Below, one piece after another: positions 17,738 to 26,773 of a stretch of DNA of 64,000 bases (within the stretch, counting starts at the first letter, position 1; the number at the start of each line of letters is the position of its first letter). Origin of the DNA: Chryseobacterium glaciei (GTDB lineage Bacteria; Bacteroidota; Bacteroidia; Flavobacteriales; Weeksellaceae). The notes beneath the pieces are model-generated. The model was not told where the DNA came from. It did no database searches and saw only the letters and a list, made by a program, of their open reading frames with translations. A program made the position numbers and the translations under genes. The DNA lies in assembly GCF_001648155.1 (NCBI RefSeq), contig NZ_CP015199.1:2985001-3049000 (forward strand). Reading direction: 5' to 3'.

Positions 17738-18283
17738 ATGCTGAAGATAGAAGAACTTGTTCATGCATATATCCATTCTCACTGCGATTTTGAGAAAGAA
17801 ATTGTGCTGACCAATCATTTTCATTCTGATTGGGAAGCAGATATGTTGATCATTGATTCTGATGGTTTCAGTCATGAAATAGAGATCAAGTTTTCAAAAA
17901 GTGATTTTAAAAATGACTTCAAAAAATCGTATTTAAATACAAAAACTGGCGAAAAATTTCTGAAACACGATAAAATTTTCTGTGGAGATTATGTTTGTAA
18001 TGCTTTCAGTTTTTTGCTTCCGATGGGAATGATTGAACATGCCGTAATTCCTGAGCATTGCGGAATTATTGAATTTTATCACAACGTTGACACTTGGGAA
18101 ACAGAGTTTTATCTGATCCGGAAACCTAAAAAAGTTCACCAAGATTCTTATTGGAATTTAAATGATAAAAACCTTTTCATCCGAAAAATGGCACTGAATT
18201 TACTCCAACGAAAGATGGAAATCAAAGGAAAACATGAAGAGCTCATCTTTAAAAATCCTTTTGAAATAAAGAAATTAAAATAG
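17738..18283 (+). CDS. Unknown protein with PD-(D/E)xK-like motif
   Basis: A 181-aa protein I cannot assign to a named family. Residues 33-51 read EADMLIIDSDGFSHEIEIK, i.e. an acidic residue followed by an E49-x-K51 pair, which fits the core of PD-(D/E)xK nuclease-like folds (compare MmcB-like proteins). The next stretch, KHDKIFCGDYVCNAFSF, and the C-terminal KMEIKGKHEE are hydrophilic. No signal peptide or membrane segment. A role in nucleic acid repair or modification is possible but unproven. It is followed by a terminator. Confidence 0.55.
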   Translation: MLKIEELVHAYIHSHCDFEKEIVLTNHFHSDWEADMLIIDSDGFSHEIEIKFSKSDFKNDFKKSYLNTKTGEKFLKHDKIFCGDYVCNAFSFLLPMGMIEHAVIPEHCGIIEFYHNVDTWETEFYLIRKPKKVHQDSYWNLNDKNLFIRKMALNLLQRKMEIKGKHEELIFKNPFEIKKLK

Positions 18284-18284
18284 A

Positions 18285-18316
18285 AAATCCTAGCCTTGCT
18301 GTCAGGATTTTTTTTA
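18285..18316 (+). terminator. Intrinsic terminator
   Basis: AAATCCT (18286-18292) pairs with AGGATTT (18304-18310), the stem continuing with one mismatch around a CTTGCT loop, followed by eight T. Confidence 0.75.
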
Positions 18317-18426
18317 TGCTTTCTTTTTGTACATTCGCCGTTTATAAATACAGTCTTTGAATATTGGAAAAAAAATACAGGTAATTAAACAAATTAGATT
18401 AAATTTTTATTGAATAGGTTTTATAA

Positions 18427-19098
18427 ATGGAAAAGAATATGAAAGAAATTATCTGTCCTTATTCGTGGGATTGTGGGAGAATTTTTGATCCGCAAGACCT
18501 TAGTAAATTTGATTATAATTTTATACAATCTGCGGTAGAAAAGAAAATGACTTTTATGATTATTCATTGTCCGAACTGTTCAAGAGAGTTTAAGTTTGAT
18601 GCGGTGCAATGGAAAGCGGATGAATTTGGATATTCTAATCCAAATAATGTCGTCAAAAAGAATGAAAAAACAACAAAACAATTAGCTGCTATTCTCAACA
18701 AAGCTAAAGTTGAAATCCCACTTCCATATTTTAAATATTTGATCAGCAATAAATTTGAACCGCAAATTTCAATTTTTCCTGAGGAAGAAGATTTTACTCT
18801 TTTTACTTTGAGTCAGCTTTGTGAAAAAATAAACGTAGATGGTAAATCTTATCTTACTATTAATCAATTAAAAGGATTTACATTCTCATTGTTAGAAATA
18901 GTGGGTGAAAGCTCTCAAAAAAGCCAAGAAATAAATTATAAAGAATTGTCGGATTGTTTAGCAATCGGTTCCGAAAATACAAGGATTTTGTTTATAGATA
19001 ATAGGGATCAGAATTCTTTGTGGGTTTTCCATCCAGACGGTGGAGATATAGAAAAAACGGCTGTTACATTAGAAAATATTATAAGTAGAGAAAAGTAG
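18427..19098 (+). CDS. SMI1/KNR4-like protein with N-terminal zinc-ribbon-like Cys set
   Basis: A 223-aa cytoplasmic protein. The N-terminal part has C10, C16 and HCPNC (C48, C51), like a small zinc ribbon. The C-terminal part (PLPYFKYLI..., CLAIGSENTRILFID, LWVFHPDGGDIEKTA) resembles SMI1/KNR4 domains, common in immunity proteins of polymorphic toxin systems and in uncharacterised bacterial proteins. No toxin gene is adjacent; the next two genes on the same strand encode exported proteins at gaps of 30 and 27 nt. Family call is moderate, function open. Confidence 0.55.
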   Translation: MEKNMKEIICPYSWDCGRIFDPQDLSKFDYNFIQSAVEKKMTFMIIHCPNCSREFKFDAVQWKADEFGYSNPNNVVKKNEKTTKQLAAILNKAKVEIPLPYFKYLISNKFEPQISIFPEEEDFTLFTLSQLCEKINVDGKSYLTINQLKGFTFSLLEIVGESSQKSQEINYKELSDCLAIGSENTRILFIDNRDQNSLWVFHPDGGDIEKTAVTLENIISREK

Positions 19099-19128
19099 AA
19101 CCATAACATTCATAAAAATCAAAATCCA

Positions 19129-19620
19129 ATGAACAAATTATTCTTCATCCTCTTAATTGTATTGTGTAATATATCATACGCACAACAAAAAAAGCAACAG
19201 GATTTATGGACAGGAAGTTACATATTGCATCCCAAGAATGGAGATAATACGACAAATGCAGATACTTTAGTAATCGTAAAAACTGCAGATGCCGATCCTA
19301 AGGAGATTCCGGCTAAATATGAATCTGATTTAGCCCGTTGGGTGCTTACTTCTAAAAAAGAAGGAGATAAAAACAAGAAAATTGTCAGAAGATTTTTATT
19401 TGATTTAGAAGATGATGAAAATGCATACGAAGAATTTGGTTGGAGTGATTTACATAAAAGCGGGAAAATGAATTGCATAGATGGTGGTCATTTTTTCATT
19501 TGCCAGACAGAACCAAACACGGTGGTAAGATTTAATAAAGATGAAACTTATCTTTCTAAAACCGGTGTTTTTGGGATTTGGCTGCATTACGGCGTGGTAG
19601 AATTACAGAAAATTAAATAA
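19129..19620 (+). CDS. Exported protein of unknown function
   Basis: A 163-aa protein with a clear signal peptide (MNKLFFILLIVLCNISYAQ, cleavage after residue 19). The mature part is polar and charged, with LWTGSYILHP at its start and two Cys (NCIDGG, FICQTE) that could form a disulfide. I recognise no family. It lies between the SMI1-like gene and the TraB-like gene in an apparent three-gene unit. Confidence 0.65.
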   Translation: MNKLFFILLIVLCNISYAQQKKQQDLWTGSYILHPKNGDNTTNADTLVIVKTADADPKEIPAKYESDLARWVLTSKKEGDKNKKIVRRFLFDLEDDENAYEEFGWSDLHKSGKMNCIDGGHFFICQTEPNTVVRFNKDETYLSKTGVFGIWLHYGVVELQKIK

Positions 19621-19647
19621 TAAATTATTACAAATTAATCATATACA

Positions 19648-20466
19648 ATGAAGAATCTATTTTTAGGTCTTTTGATCCTGTTATCGTGTTTTTACAATGC
19701 ACAAAATTCAGGGAAAACAGAAATTTATATTCTGGGAACGGTTCATGAGCCATTGTCGCCTATTTTAAATCCTCAGAGTCTTTTTGAGATTTTGGAAAAG
19801 ATAAAACCTGATGTAATTCTTCAAGAACTTGATACGGAGCAGATGAAAGATTTCAAAAAAGAAAGCATGTCTAAGGGCTCCAATGAAGTAAGTGCAGCGA
19901 TTTTATATTTAAATAAATACCCGAAAACCTTTAATCTGCCTTTCGAATTTGAAGGAAGAAATCAATACCGAAAAGATCACGGAATGGTTCCTACAGATAA
20001 TTTGACCATAAAGTTAATGGATAGCCTGTATCAAAAGAAGGCATTAAATCCTACGAATACAATCATTTTTGAGAAATATATGGAAGCAAATAATGCTTTG
20101 AAAGATTTTTCTAAAACAGATATTAAAACTTTAAATTCATTAAGTTTTGAAACCGTAAATAGATACCGTCAGTTTGTTCAGCATCACGAAATTCCTAAAA
20201 TTTCTAATTCTGAAGACATTTTTGCGCGTCAGTTTGTAACGAAACCTAATGGCGAAAAGATTTCATATCGTGATGGATATCAGCTTTGGTGTAATTTCTG
20301 GGATATGAGAAACAATACGATGGCGCTGAATATTATCAAGCAAGCCAATCAATATAAAGGAAAGAAAATCGTGATTTTAACGGGAGTACAGCATAAATAC
20401 TACTTAAAAGAGCTGTTGGATAAATATCAGGACGGAAATTATAAGGTTATTGAATACTTTAAATAA
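19648..20466 (+). CDS. Exported TraB/ChaN-like protein
   Basis: A 272-aa protein with a signal peptide (through FYNAQ, about residue 19). The mature part shows YILGTVHEPL, DVILQELDTEQM and, near the end, VILTGVQHKYYLKELL. A G-x-x-H near the N-terminus, an acidic residue in the next strand and a second G-x-x-H near the C-terminus are typical of the TraB/TIKI/ChaN superfamily, which includes metal-dependent proteases and heme-binding proteins. A cysteine at residue 14 could make it a lipoprotein instead. Specific function unknown. Confidence 0.6.
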   Translation: MKNLFLGLLILLSCFYNAQNSGKTEIYILGTVHEPLSPILNPQSLFEILEKIKPDVILQELDTEQMKDFKKESMSKGSNEVSAAILYLNKYPKTFNLPFEFEGRNQYRKDHGMVPTDNLTIKLMDSLYQKKALNPTNTIIFEKYMEANNALKDFSKTDIKTLNSLSFETVNRYRQFVQHHEIPKISNSEDIFARQFVTKPNGEKISYRDGYQLWCNFWDMRNNTMALNIIKQANQYKGKKIVILTGVQHKYYLKELLDKYQDGNYKVIEYFK

Positions 20467-20494
20467 AAATCAATCTCTTTTCAGAAAAGACAAT

Positions 20495-20527
20495 AAAAAA
20501 ATCCTGCCACTGCGGCAGGATTTTTTT
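20495..20527. terminator. Bidirectional intrinsic terminator
   Basis: A 14-bp stem (20495-20508 with 20514-20527) made of A7-TCCTGCC and GGCAGGA-T7 with a 5-nt loop. Being flanked by A and T runs it can end both the plus-strand TraB-like gene and the convergent aqpZ. Confidence 0.92.
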
Positions 20528-20546
20528 AATTCTTGTATTTTTCGTT

Positions 20547-21269
20547 TTAATCAGCTAATGGAACTTTACTGTCAGCCTGAAGTAAGAACTTGTAAACCAA
20601 TCCTCCTGCTATTCCGCCAAGAATTGGAGCTACCCAAAACAGCCAAAGCTGAGACATTGCTGCTCCGCCCACAAAAACAGCTTGTGAAAGCGATCTTGCA
20701 GGGTTTACAGAAGTATTGGTGATTGGGATTGAAATTAAATGAATTAATGTCAACGCCAAACCGATTGCAATTCCTGCAAATTTTCCGTTCGCAAATTTAT
20801 CAGTGGCTCCCATGATAATAATTAGAAAGAATGCAGTTAATAAAAACTCTGTTAGGAAAGCTGCTCCCATTGAGTAGCTTCTACCGTGATAGCCTGCCAT
20901 TTCGTAAAAGTTGGAAGCAAATGCACCGGGACCTTCTGTTGTGAAGGCGCTCGCTCCATTTAGGATAGTGTAAAGGCATCCTGCTGCAACGACCGCTCCA
21001 ACGCATTGGGCAACAATGTAAGGGATTAGATCTTTTGCAGGGAATCTTCCACCAACGAAAAGACCAAATGAAACGGCTGGGTTGAAATGTCCTCCGGAAA
21101 TATGACCAACGGCGTAGGCCATTGTAAGAACGGTAAGACCAAAGGCGAAAGCAACACCTAAGATTCCAATACCACTGTCGGGAATTCCGGCAGCGAAAAG
21201 AGCACTTCCGCAACCACCGAAAACAAGCCAAAAGGTGCCGAAAAATTCAGCAAATAGTTTTTTTATCAT
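20547..21269 (-). CDS. aqpZ: Aquaporin Z
   Basis: A 240-aa MIP-family water channel with six membrane helices and both NPA boxes: [11 protein letters not shown] and [11 protein letters not shown]. The region [19 protein letters not shown] has the His and Arg of a water-selective pore, as in E. coli AqpZ. An open frame extends 30 codons upstream to 21359, but [19 protein letters not shown] at 21269 is the conserved start. Convergent with the upstream plus-strand gene and sharing its terminator. Confidence 0.96.
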   Translation of the reverse strand: MIKKLFAEFFGTFWLVFGGCGSALFAAGIPDSGIGILGVAFAFGLTVLTMAYAVGHISGGHFNPAVSFGLFVGGRFPAKDLIPYIVAQCVGAVVAAGCLYTILNGASAFTTEGPGAFASNFYEMAGYHGRSYSMGAAFLTEFLLTAFFLIIIMGATDKFANGKFAGIAIGLALTLIHLISIPITNTSVNPARSLSQAVFVGGAAMSQLWLFWVAPILGGIAGGLVYKFLLQADSKVPLAD

Positions 21270-21483
21270 GTTGTTTATTTTAATGTAAATCAAATTTAAT
21301 ATTAAATTTGTAAACTTAAAAGCAAAATCCTTAAAATATTTCAAATGAATGTGAAACATAATTGTGAGATTAATAATCTGGTTTTAAATTTAATGATGAA
21401 ACTAATTTAACATTATTGGTATAATCATTGAATTGTATACCATAAATGTTTATTTTTCGTTTATAAATTTAAAAGCCTTTTTA

Positions 21484-22104
21484 ATGAAAAAGTTTTTGTG
21501 TGTGGTTTATGTGTGTGGTATTTCTAGCTTTTATTATTCTCAAACCGCAAAAAAGACAATTCCTTGCTATGATTTGACCGAAGTTTTAAAAGTGGAAGCA
21601 ACTCCTCTTTACAAGCCTCATTTGGATGCTTCAAAAAGTTTTGGAGTGAAATTGCTCCGAGATTCCAAAACAGTTCAGAAATATATAGGCAACGGAAAAT
21701 TTCATAAAATAAAAAAAACAGGAAAAGGATATCGTGTTCAAAAACTAGATTACAGCAGAGCTTATATGGTTTCTAAAGCCAAGGCGACGCTTGAAAAAAT
21801 GGGAGCAAGATTCAGTAAAGAAACAAAAGGGCATACTTTTACGGTTTCATCCATGACCAGAACTTTGGAAGATCAATGTAGATTAAGAAGAGTTAATGCC
21901 AACGCTTCTGTAGGGATTAGTTCTCACAATTACGGAAATTCTTTCGATATCTCTTACATCCGTTTCAATGATGTTTTAAAGTACAATCCCAAAATGGAAA
22001 TCGCTTTGGAAAAGGTGCTGAAATATTATGTAAATGCAGGCCGAATTTATTATATCAAAGAAAAGCAACAAAGCTGCTATCACATTACTGTAAGAAATTA
22101 TTAA
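21484..22104 (+). CDS. Exported M15-like (DUF5715) peptidase
   Basis: A 206-aa exported protein. MKKFLCVVYVCGISSFYYSQ is a signal peptide, so the Met at 21484 is preferred over the open frame to 21433. The zinc-peptidase pattern SxHxxGxxxD is present as SSHNYGNSFD (H148, D155), with a further His (H200) in CYHITVRNY, and SSMTRTLEDQCRL before it. This layout is that of M15/VanY-like D,D-peptidases, suggesting peptidoglycan cleavage in the periplasm. The DUF5715 assignment is from memory of that motif set. Confidence 0.7.
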   Translation: MKKFLCVVYVCGISSFYYSQTAKKTIPCYDLTEVLKVEATPLYKPHLDASKSFGVKLLRDSKTVQKYIGNGKFHKIKKTGKGYRVQKLDYSRAYMVSKAKATLEKMGARFSKETKGHTFTVSSMTRTLEDQCRLRRVNANASVGISSHNYGNSFDISYIRFNDVLKYNPKMEIALEKVLKYYVNAGRIYYIKEKQQSCYHITVRNY

Positions 22105-22220
22105 AGCAAAATATCAAAATTTATTTTTTATGCTTAGGAATTGTTAATAAATCTTCAATTATTAGTGAGATATTTGTGCAGGTAGTTTAATTTATATAAT
22201 TTTATGCGACTAATTATACC

Positions 22221-22964
22221 ATGCAAATTATGACAACTTTTAACAACGAACAGTACGAAATGGCATTAGCAGACTGGGCAAACTGCTGTGCAAACTATCA
22301 AGTTATTCAACAATTAATCCCAACTAATTTTGTTTTTGAGCTTACTCCAGATCAAATTGATTGGCTTAAAAATACAAACGACAACAAAAATTTCTGTACA
22401 GAAATAGGTGTCTATAGTGATAAACTTGTGTTAATACTTTGTCCTCTTGACAATAAAGGTCTGAAAATCCCTGTAACAGAACATCCGTATACTTTTCTGG
22501 CAGAATTGAAGAGCGACTTAACGCTTATGGAAAAACAGGAATTTATTGTGGTTAAAAATGCGGTGTTATCTCAGGAACTTTGCAACATAGATCATAATTC
22601 TAATATGTATCTTCCGGTATCAAATGTGCCGATCATGGATCAGGATAAAGCATTAGCTGCAATAGAATCTTGGAGAACTGAAGGAATGACTTGGTTCTAT
22701 ATGGAATGCAGCGAATTCAAAGGGTCAAGAATTTTCAAAAAATTCTTAGTTCCCGCAGAAGATCTTACGCCGATGAAAGATAATTTGTCAGGAATTGTAT
22801 GCTCATTTGGATTGAAATTTTCTGATATTTACCAGAGAACGCTTGTAACGTTGATCTTTATTTCTCAATATCAGGAGAATTTAGAGAGCAACGGAGTTAG
22901 CTCTCAAACAATTTCGAATACCTATGACTGGTCACAACCGTGCCCGCCAATTTGTAATATTTAA
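22221..22964 (+). CDS. Unknown cytoplasmic protein, first gene of a sensory operon
   Basis: A 247-aa protein with no signal peptide or membrane helix. It contains several cysteines (NCCANYQ near the start, SQELCNID, MECSEF and a C-terminal CPPICNI). I recognise no family. It is followed 26 nt later by a membrane protein, then a kinase and a response regulator on the same strand, so it may be part of the signal input or be unrelated. Nothing in it suggests an enzyme. Confidence 0.6.
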   Translation: MQIMTTFNNEQYEMALADWANCCANYQVIQQLIPTNFVFELTPDQIDWLKNTNDNKNFCTEIGVYSDKLVLILCPLDNKGLKIPVTEHPYTFLAELKSDLTLMEKQEFIVVKNAVLSQELCNIDHNSNMYLPVSNVPIMDQDKALAAIESWRTEGMTWFYMECSEFKGSRIFKKFLVPAEDLTPMKDNLSGIVCSFGLKFSDIYQRTLVTLIFISQYQENLESNGVSSQTISNTYDWSQPCPPICNI

Positions 22965-22990
22965 AAAAAATCAAGTAAAAAATAAATTAA

Positions 22991-23605
22991 ATGGAGGATG
23001 CTTTTAAAGTAATACTTTATTTTAATAACAGTTTTCTTTTTATTAGTGCGCTTATTGGACTTATAAAATTTAAGCGTTTAAAAAACACGGAAAAATGGTA
23101 TGTTTATTATATCATTTTTCTTTTTTTAATAGAAGCTGCGATTAAAATTTCGATCTATGTTTTTGAATTAAAAAATATAGATTTCCTGTATCCTCTTTAC
23201 GTATCCGGAGAGCTGTTTCTGCTGGGAAGTTTGTTTATAAGGAAGTCCAACTTATCCAAGTATTGGTACATTCCGATCGTTATTTTGATTGGCTGCTTTT
23301 TCTTTGTAAACATTCCGGAAATAAATGAGCTAAAGAAAGTTGTTTCAAATATTGTAGTGATCTGTTTTGCAGGGTATTCACTCTTAACAGAGATCAGGAA
23401 AAGCGAAACCAATAATGACAGATTTATATTGGTGGATGCTTTTATCTTCCTTTATTACGCTGTTTCGGTGTTTATATTCTTCATGCTGCGTCAGTTGAAA
23501 TCGTTTTCTAATGACGAAGTTTATATGATCTGGGGTATGAATAATATTCTGTGCTGTTTCCTTTATATATCAATCATTTATACCTTTTTAAAATTAAAGA
23601 AATAA
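22991..23605 (+). CDS. Six-helix membrane protein coupled to a histidine kinase
   Basis: A 204-aa integral membrane protein with about six hydrophobic helices and short loops, no obvious motif. Its 3' end overlaps the ATG of the kinase gene (23551) by 55 nt. The tight overlap suggests co-translation, and the protein could be the membrane sensor for a kinase that has almost no sensor domain of its own. That role is inferred. Confidence 0.7.
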   Translation: MEDAFKVILYFNNSFLFISALIGLIKFKRLKNTEKWYVYYIIFLFLIEAAIKISIYVFELKNIDFLYPLYVSGELFLLGSLFIRKSNLSKYWYIPIVILIGCFFFVNIPEINELKKVVSNIVVICFAGYSLLTEIRKSETNNDRFILVDAFIFLYYAVSVFIFFMLRQLKSFSNDEVYMIWGMNNILCCFLYISIIYTFLKLKK

Positions 23606-24384
23606 CCTTAAATATTAGCTTTTTTATCACTTTGATTGTCGTTTTGCTGATCATTGTGGTTTTCGTTTTACTGGCGTATAAATTTTTCATTGATAGAATT
23701 ATTAAAGAAAAAAATGCACAGCATGAGGCGGAAGTTCTTCATCAGAAAAGACTGGTTTTAGAAAATATCAAAGCACAGGAAGAAGAGAGAAAAAGAATTG
23801 CGGTAATGATTCATGATGACATCGGAAACCGTTTGAATATTCTTTCTTTATGGCTGAATAATCTCGACACAAAAGGTGATGAATTAATTAAAAAGAATAT
23901 TTCCGGCCAGATGTCTTCCTTGATAGATTCTGCCAGAAGCATTTCTCATTCATTATATCCCGTAAATCTTGAATCGGTGGGACTTGTTTTATATATTGAA
24001 GAATTAATAAACAATCTGGCTAATCGAGTTAATATCTCGTTAAATGTAAGCTCCAAATTTGAAAAGAAAAACATTTTCATTGAAGTGCAGGTGTACAGGA
24101 TCATTCAGGAGTTTACAACCAATGTTCTGAAGCATTCTGAAGCTACGAGAATCTGGATTTATATTAAAGATAATCAGAAAAATCTGAGTGTAGTAATTTC
24201 TGATAACGGACAGAGTTTTGAGTACGATGCCGTAAAAAAAGGAATGGGAATTAAAAATATTGAGTCCAGAATAAAATCCATGAATGCTCTCCATAAATGG
24301 AAGAATGTTTTAAATAAAGGAAGCCGTTTAATTATTAAAATTCCATGTAACGATGAATCCGCAAATCAAAATAGCGCTAATTGA
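23551..24384 (+). CDS. Sensor histidine kinase, HisKA_3 (NarX/DesK) type
   Basis: A 277-aa kinase. One N-terminal transmembrane helix (about residues 22-45) is followed by a coiled linker, the phosphoacceptor motif RIAVMIHDDIGN (H88), and an HATPase_c domain with N box QEFTTNVLKHSEA, DNGQSF and GMGIKNIESR. There is no extracellular sensor domain. Using ATG 23551 gives a 55-nt overlap with the upstream gene; a TTG near 23631 is a possible later start. It overlaps the LuxR-type response regulator by 32 nt, so both are surely partners. Confidence 0.92.
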   Translation: MLFPLYINHLYLFKIKEITLNISFFITLIVVLLIIVVFVLLAYKFFIDRIIKEKNAQHEAEVLHQKRLVLENIKAQEEERKRIAVMIHDDIGNRLNILSLWLNNLDTKGDELIKKNISGQMSSLIDSARSISHSLYPVNLESVGLVLYIEELINNLANRVNISLNVSSKFEKKNIFIEVQVYRIIQEFTTNVLKHSEATRIWIYIKDNQKNLSVVISDNGQSFEYDAVKKGMGIKNIESRIKSMNALHKWKNVLNKGSRLIIKIPCNDESANQNSAN

Positions 24385-25030
24385 TGACGAACAACTGATC
24401 CTCGAAGGGGTGAAAATGCTGTTGTCAACAGAAAAAAATATTTCAGTATCCTTAACGTGTAACAACGGGCCTCTTTTTATCGAAAGTTTAGAAACTTTAC
24501 CGAAAGAAGAATTCCCCGATATTGCATTGGTAGACGTACAAATGCAGCCAATGAACGGATTCGAATTGGTGGAAATTTTAAAAGAAAAACATCCTGATCT
24601 CAAAATAATTATTCTTTCTTCACATTACAAAAGCTCGATTTTGGGATATATGGTCAAGCTTGGAGTTTCCGCTTTCCTTCCTAAAAATTCTGACAGAAAA
24701 ACCTTTATAGATGCCATAACAATGGTGTACAAAAACGGAGTTTTCTTCACTTCTGAAGATCATCAGATGTTGTTCTCTTACATGAACAGTTCCAGCAAGA
24801 AAAAATCATTGTTCGAAATGGATGATGAACTTTCCGAGCGCGAAAAAGATGTTGTTAAATTGATCTGTCAGGAACACACCAACAACGAAATTGCCGAAAA
24901 ACTATTCATCAGTCCACGAACGGTTGAAAGCCACAGACAAAGGGTTTTAGAAAAAATTGGAGCCAAAAATACGGTCGGCATCGTTATTTATGCCATCATC
25001 AACAATATTTATTCACTAGAAAGAATTTGA
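24353..25030 (+). CDS. LuxR/NarL-family response regulator
   Basis: A 225-aa two-domain regulator. The receiver has the acidic pair DDE at residues 11-13 and phosphoacceptor D61 (LVDVQMQPMNG). The C-terminal LuxR helix-turn-helix reads LSEREKDVVKLICQEHTNNEIAEKL...SPRTVESHRQRV (from about residue 160). It overlaps the 3' end of its kinase gene by 32 nt. Targets are unknown; a terminator follows directly. Confidence 0.95.
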   Translation: MNPQIKIALIDDEQLILEGVKMLLSTEKNISVSLTCNNGPLFIESLETLPKEEFPDIALVDVQMQPMNGFELVEILKEKHPDLKIIILSSHYKSSILGYMVKLGVSAFLPKNSDRKTFIDAITMVYKNGVFFTSEDHQMLFSYMNSSSKKKSLFEMDDELSEREKDVVKLICQEHTNNEIAEKLFISPRTVESHRQRVLEKIGAKNTVGIVIYAIINNIYSLERI

Positions 25031-25057
25031 TTCCGTAGAAATACGGAATTTTTTATT
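25031..25057 (+). terminator. Intrinsic terminator of the sensory operon
   Basis: ATTCCGTA (25031-25038) pairs with TACGGAAT (25043-25050) around a GAAA tetraloop, then a T tract. Confidence 0.88.
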
Positions 25058-25194
25058 TGGTGTTTTCTACTGTAGCATTTTATTTCATTTCGATGTTATT
25101 TTGAAAGTGTTATTCAGAGAAGTTTTTAAGGTGTTTGAAAAGCTTTTTTTAGCCTTAAATTTTTCCTGAATAATTCAATTAAAAAACAATAAAG

Positions 25195-26526
25195 ATGGAA
25201 AATGATATAATTTCTATTGGAATTTTTTTCGATGGGACAGGAAACAACGGGCTCAATGCAACTTCCACTCAAAAGCCAAAAAATAAGAACAAAAGCTATT
25301 ATAATAATATAACCAACGTTTATAAATTATATCAACTTTTCAATGGAAATAAGAAAATTTACGTTGAAGGAGTTGGAACGGTAACTGGCGCGGAGGATAG
25401 CGATTTTGCGATGGTAACCTGCAGGAATCCTTATCGATTCACGGGATATTCTTCAGATGATAAATTGGCGAAAGCGAATGCATTTGTTGATGAGGTAACA
25501 TTGGATAAAACCAAAGAATATCATTTCTATGTTTACGGATTCAGTAGAGGATCTATGTTGGCAAGAAACTTTTGCTATGAATTATTAAAGCAAAATCCCA
25601 AAATATCAGGAAATTTTAAAGTTAAATTTTTAGGAGTTTTTGATACGGTAGAATCTACTCCTTTTAATGATTATAACGTAAGTCTTCTTCCAGGTGTTGA
25701 AAGAGCTTTACAGTTATGCGCGGTCAACGAATGCCGATATTTTTTTCCATTGACGGGCTTTTTTGAAGATTCAAAAAATATGGAAGATTCAAAATCCGAA
25801 ACAGGAAATTCAGTTTGGAAAGAGGTTTTTGTTCCCGGCGCTCATGCAGACGTAGGTGGAGGATATTTAGAAGGTCCACAATCGGTCTATGTTTCACATG
25901 ATTTTGTGATTAAAGATGAGGTTGACGCTTATGTTTCGAATGTAAAAAATACAGCAATGGATGCTGAAGGCAATAAAATTTGGGAATCACTTTTATATAA
26001 TTATCAGATAGATTCCGGAGACTTTTTTTCTCAGGCTTATGTAAAAAGAGATTTGGTTTACAATGATCTTCCGAAAGTTTACGGAAAATTAATGTTGACA
26101 GAAACCAATGCTTTTCAACCTGTTTTTAATACAGATTTTGATGAGTCAAATTTTGAGATTGATCCTAAAATTCACCAGTTTTTACTGTCATTTTCTGATG
26201 AATTGGAGAAATATGTTAAAGATCTTTCTCTTAACCTAAAACCGGTTTATAATTATGAACGATTTGTGAATTATACTCATTTTTCTTCTAATTTCGGTTT
26301 GTATGAAAAGGCTTTATTACTGAGAACGGAAGACGAAATTTTTGTTGAAATGCTCAATGATAGTCTTAACGTTCCCGGCAGTGCCACGATAAAACATGCT
26401 AATGCAGGAGAATCAAAACTTCAGAAAGAAATTCATTTTTTAGAACACGATGTTCTTACGGATTACGCCTACGAAGGCAATATTCCGAATAATGATAACT
26501 GGAGCCGATCTATTTTAATTAAATAA
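25195..26526 (+). CDS. DUF2235 / Tle1-type phospholipase-like protein
   Basis: A 443-aa alpha/beta hydrolase of the DUF2235 family, which includes the type VI secretion lipase effector Tle1. The family opening GIFFDGTGNN is at residues 9-18, the nucleophile motif is GFSRGS (S117), the acid is in GVFDTVEST (D150), and the His motif is GAHADVGGGY (H217). No signal peptide. No T6SS, VgrG, PAAR or immunity gene is adjacent and the gene stands alone with its own terminator. It could be an orphan effector or a cytoplasmic lipase. Confidence 0.85.
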   Translation: MENDIISIGIFFDGTGNNGLNATSTQKPKNKNKSYYNNITNVYKLYQLFNGNKKIYVEGVGTVTGAEDSDFAMVTCRNPYRFTGYSSDDKLAKANAFVDEVTLDKTKEYHFYVYGFSRGSMLARNFCYELLKQNPKISGNFKVKFLGVFDTVESTPFNDYNVSLLPGVERALQLCAVNECRYFFPLTGFFEDSKNMEDSKSETGNSVWKEVFVPGAHADVGGGYLEGPQSVYVSHDFVIKDEVDAYVSNVKNTAMDAEGNKIWESLLYNYQIDSGDFFSQAYVKRDLVYNDLPKVYGKLMLTETNAFQPVFNTDFDESNFEIDPKIHQFLLSFSDELEKYVKDLSLNLKPVYNYERFVNYTHFSSNFGLYEKALLLRTEDEIFVEMLNDSLNVPGSATIKHANAGESKLQKEIHFLEHDVLTDYAYEGNIPNNDNWSRSILIK

Positions 26527-26573
26527 GATTTTATAATAAATGTTAGTACTTTTTCAGTTTTAAATTTAGGTGT

Positions 26574-26603
26574 GAGCTGTCTGTGGTGGGCAGCTCTTTT
26601 TTT
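26574..26603 (+). terminator. Intrinsic terminator after the DUF2235 gene
   Basis: An 8-bp stem, GAGCTGTC (26574-26581) with GGCAGCTC (26589-26596, one T-G pair), followed by seven T. Confidence 0.85.
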
Positions 26604-26722
26604 CAAAAAAGAATCATTTTTTAAATGATAAATAATAAAGTTCATATAAGTTTTTAGATTAATGCAAGGCTGTTCAATTTGAATGGCTTTTTTTATTTCT
26701 GGGCTATTCATTTCTTTTTCCG

Positions 26723-26730
26723 TATTTTTG
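26723..26730 (+). promoter_or_regulatory. -7 element of the ABC-F gene
   Basis: TATTTTTG matches TAnnTTTG and lies 43 nt before the ATG at 26774. No clear TTG at -33. Confidence 0.45.
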
Positions 26731-26773
26731 CACCCGAAAAATATTCAGTATTAATTCTTAATTACATCATTAC

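Noticed and set aside
20881..21231. 116-aa minus-strand ORF within aqpZ
   Set aside because: It is a frame-shifted shadow of aqpZ, rich in Cys, Arg and Trp as expected for an off-frame reading.
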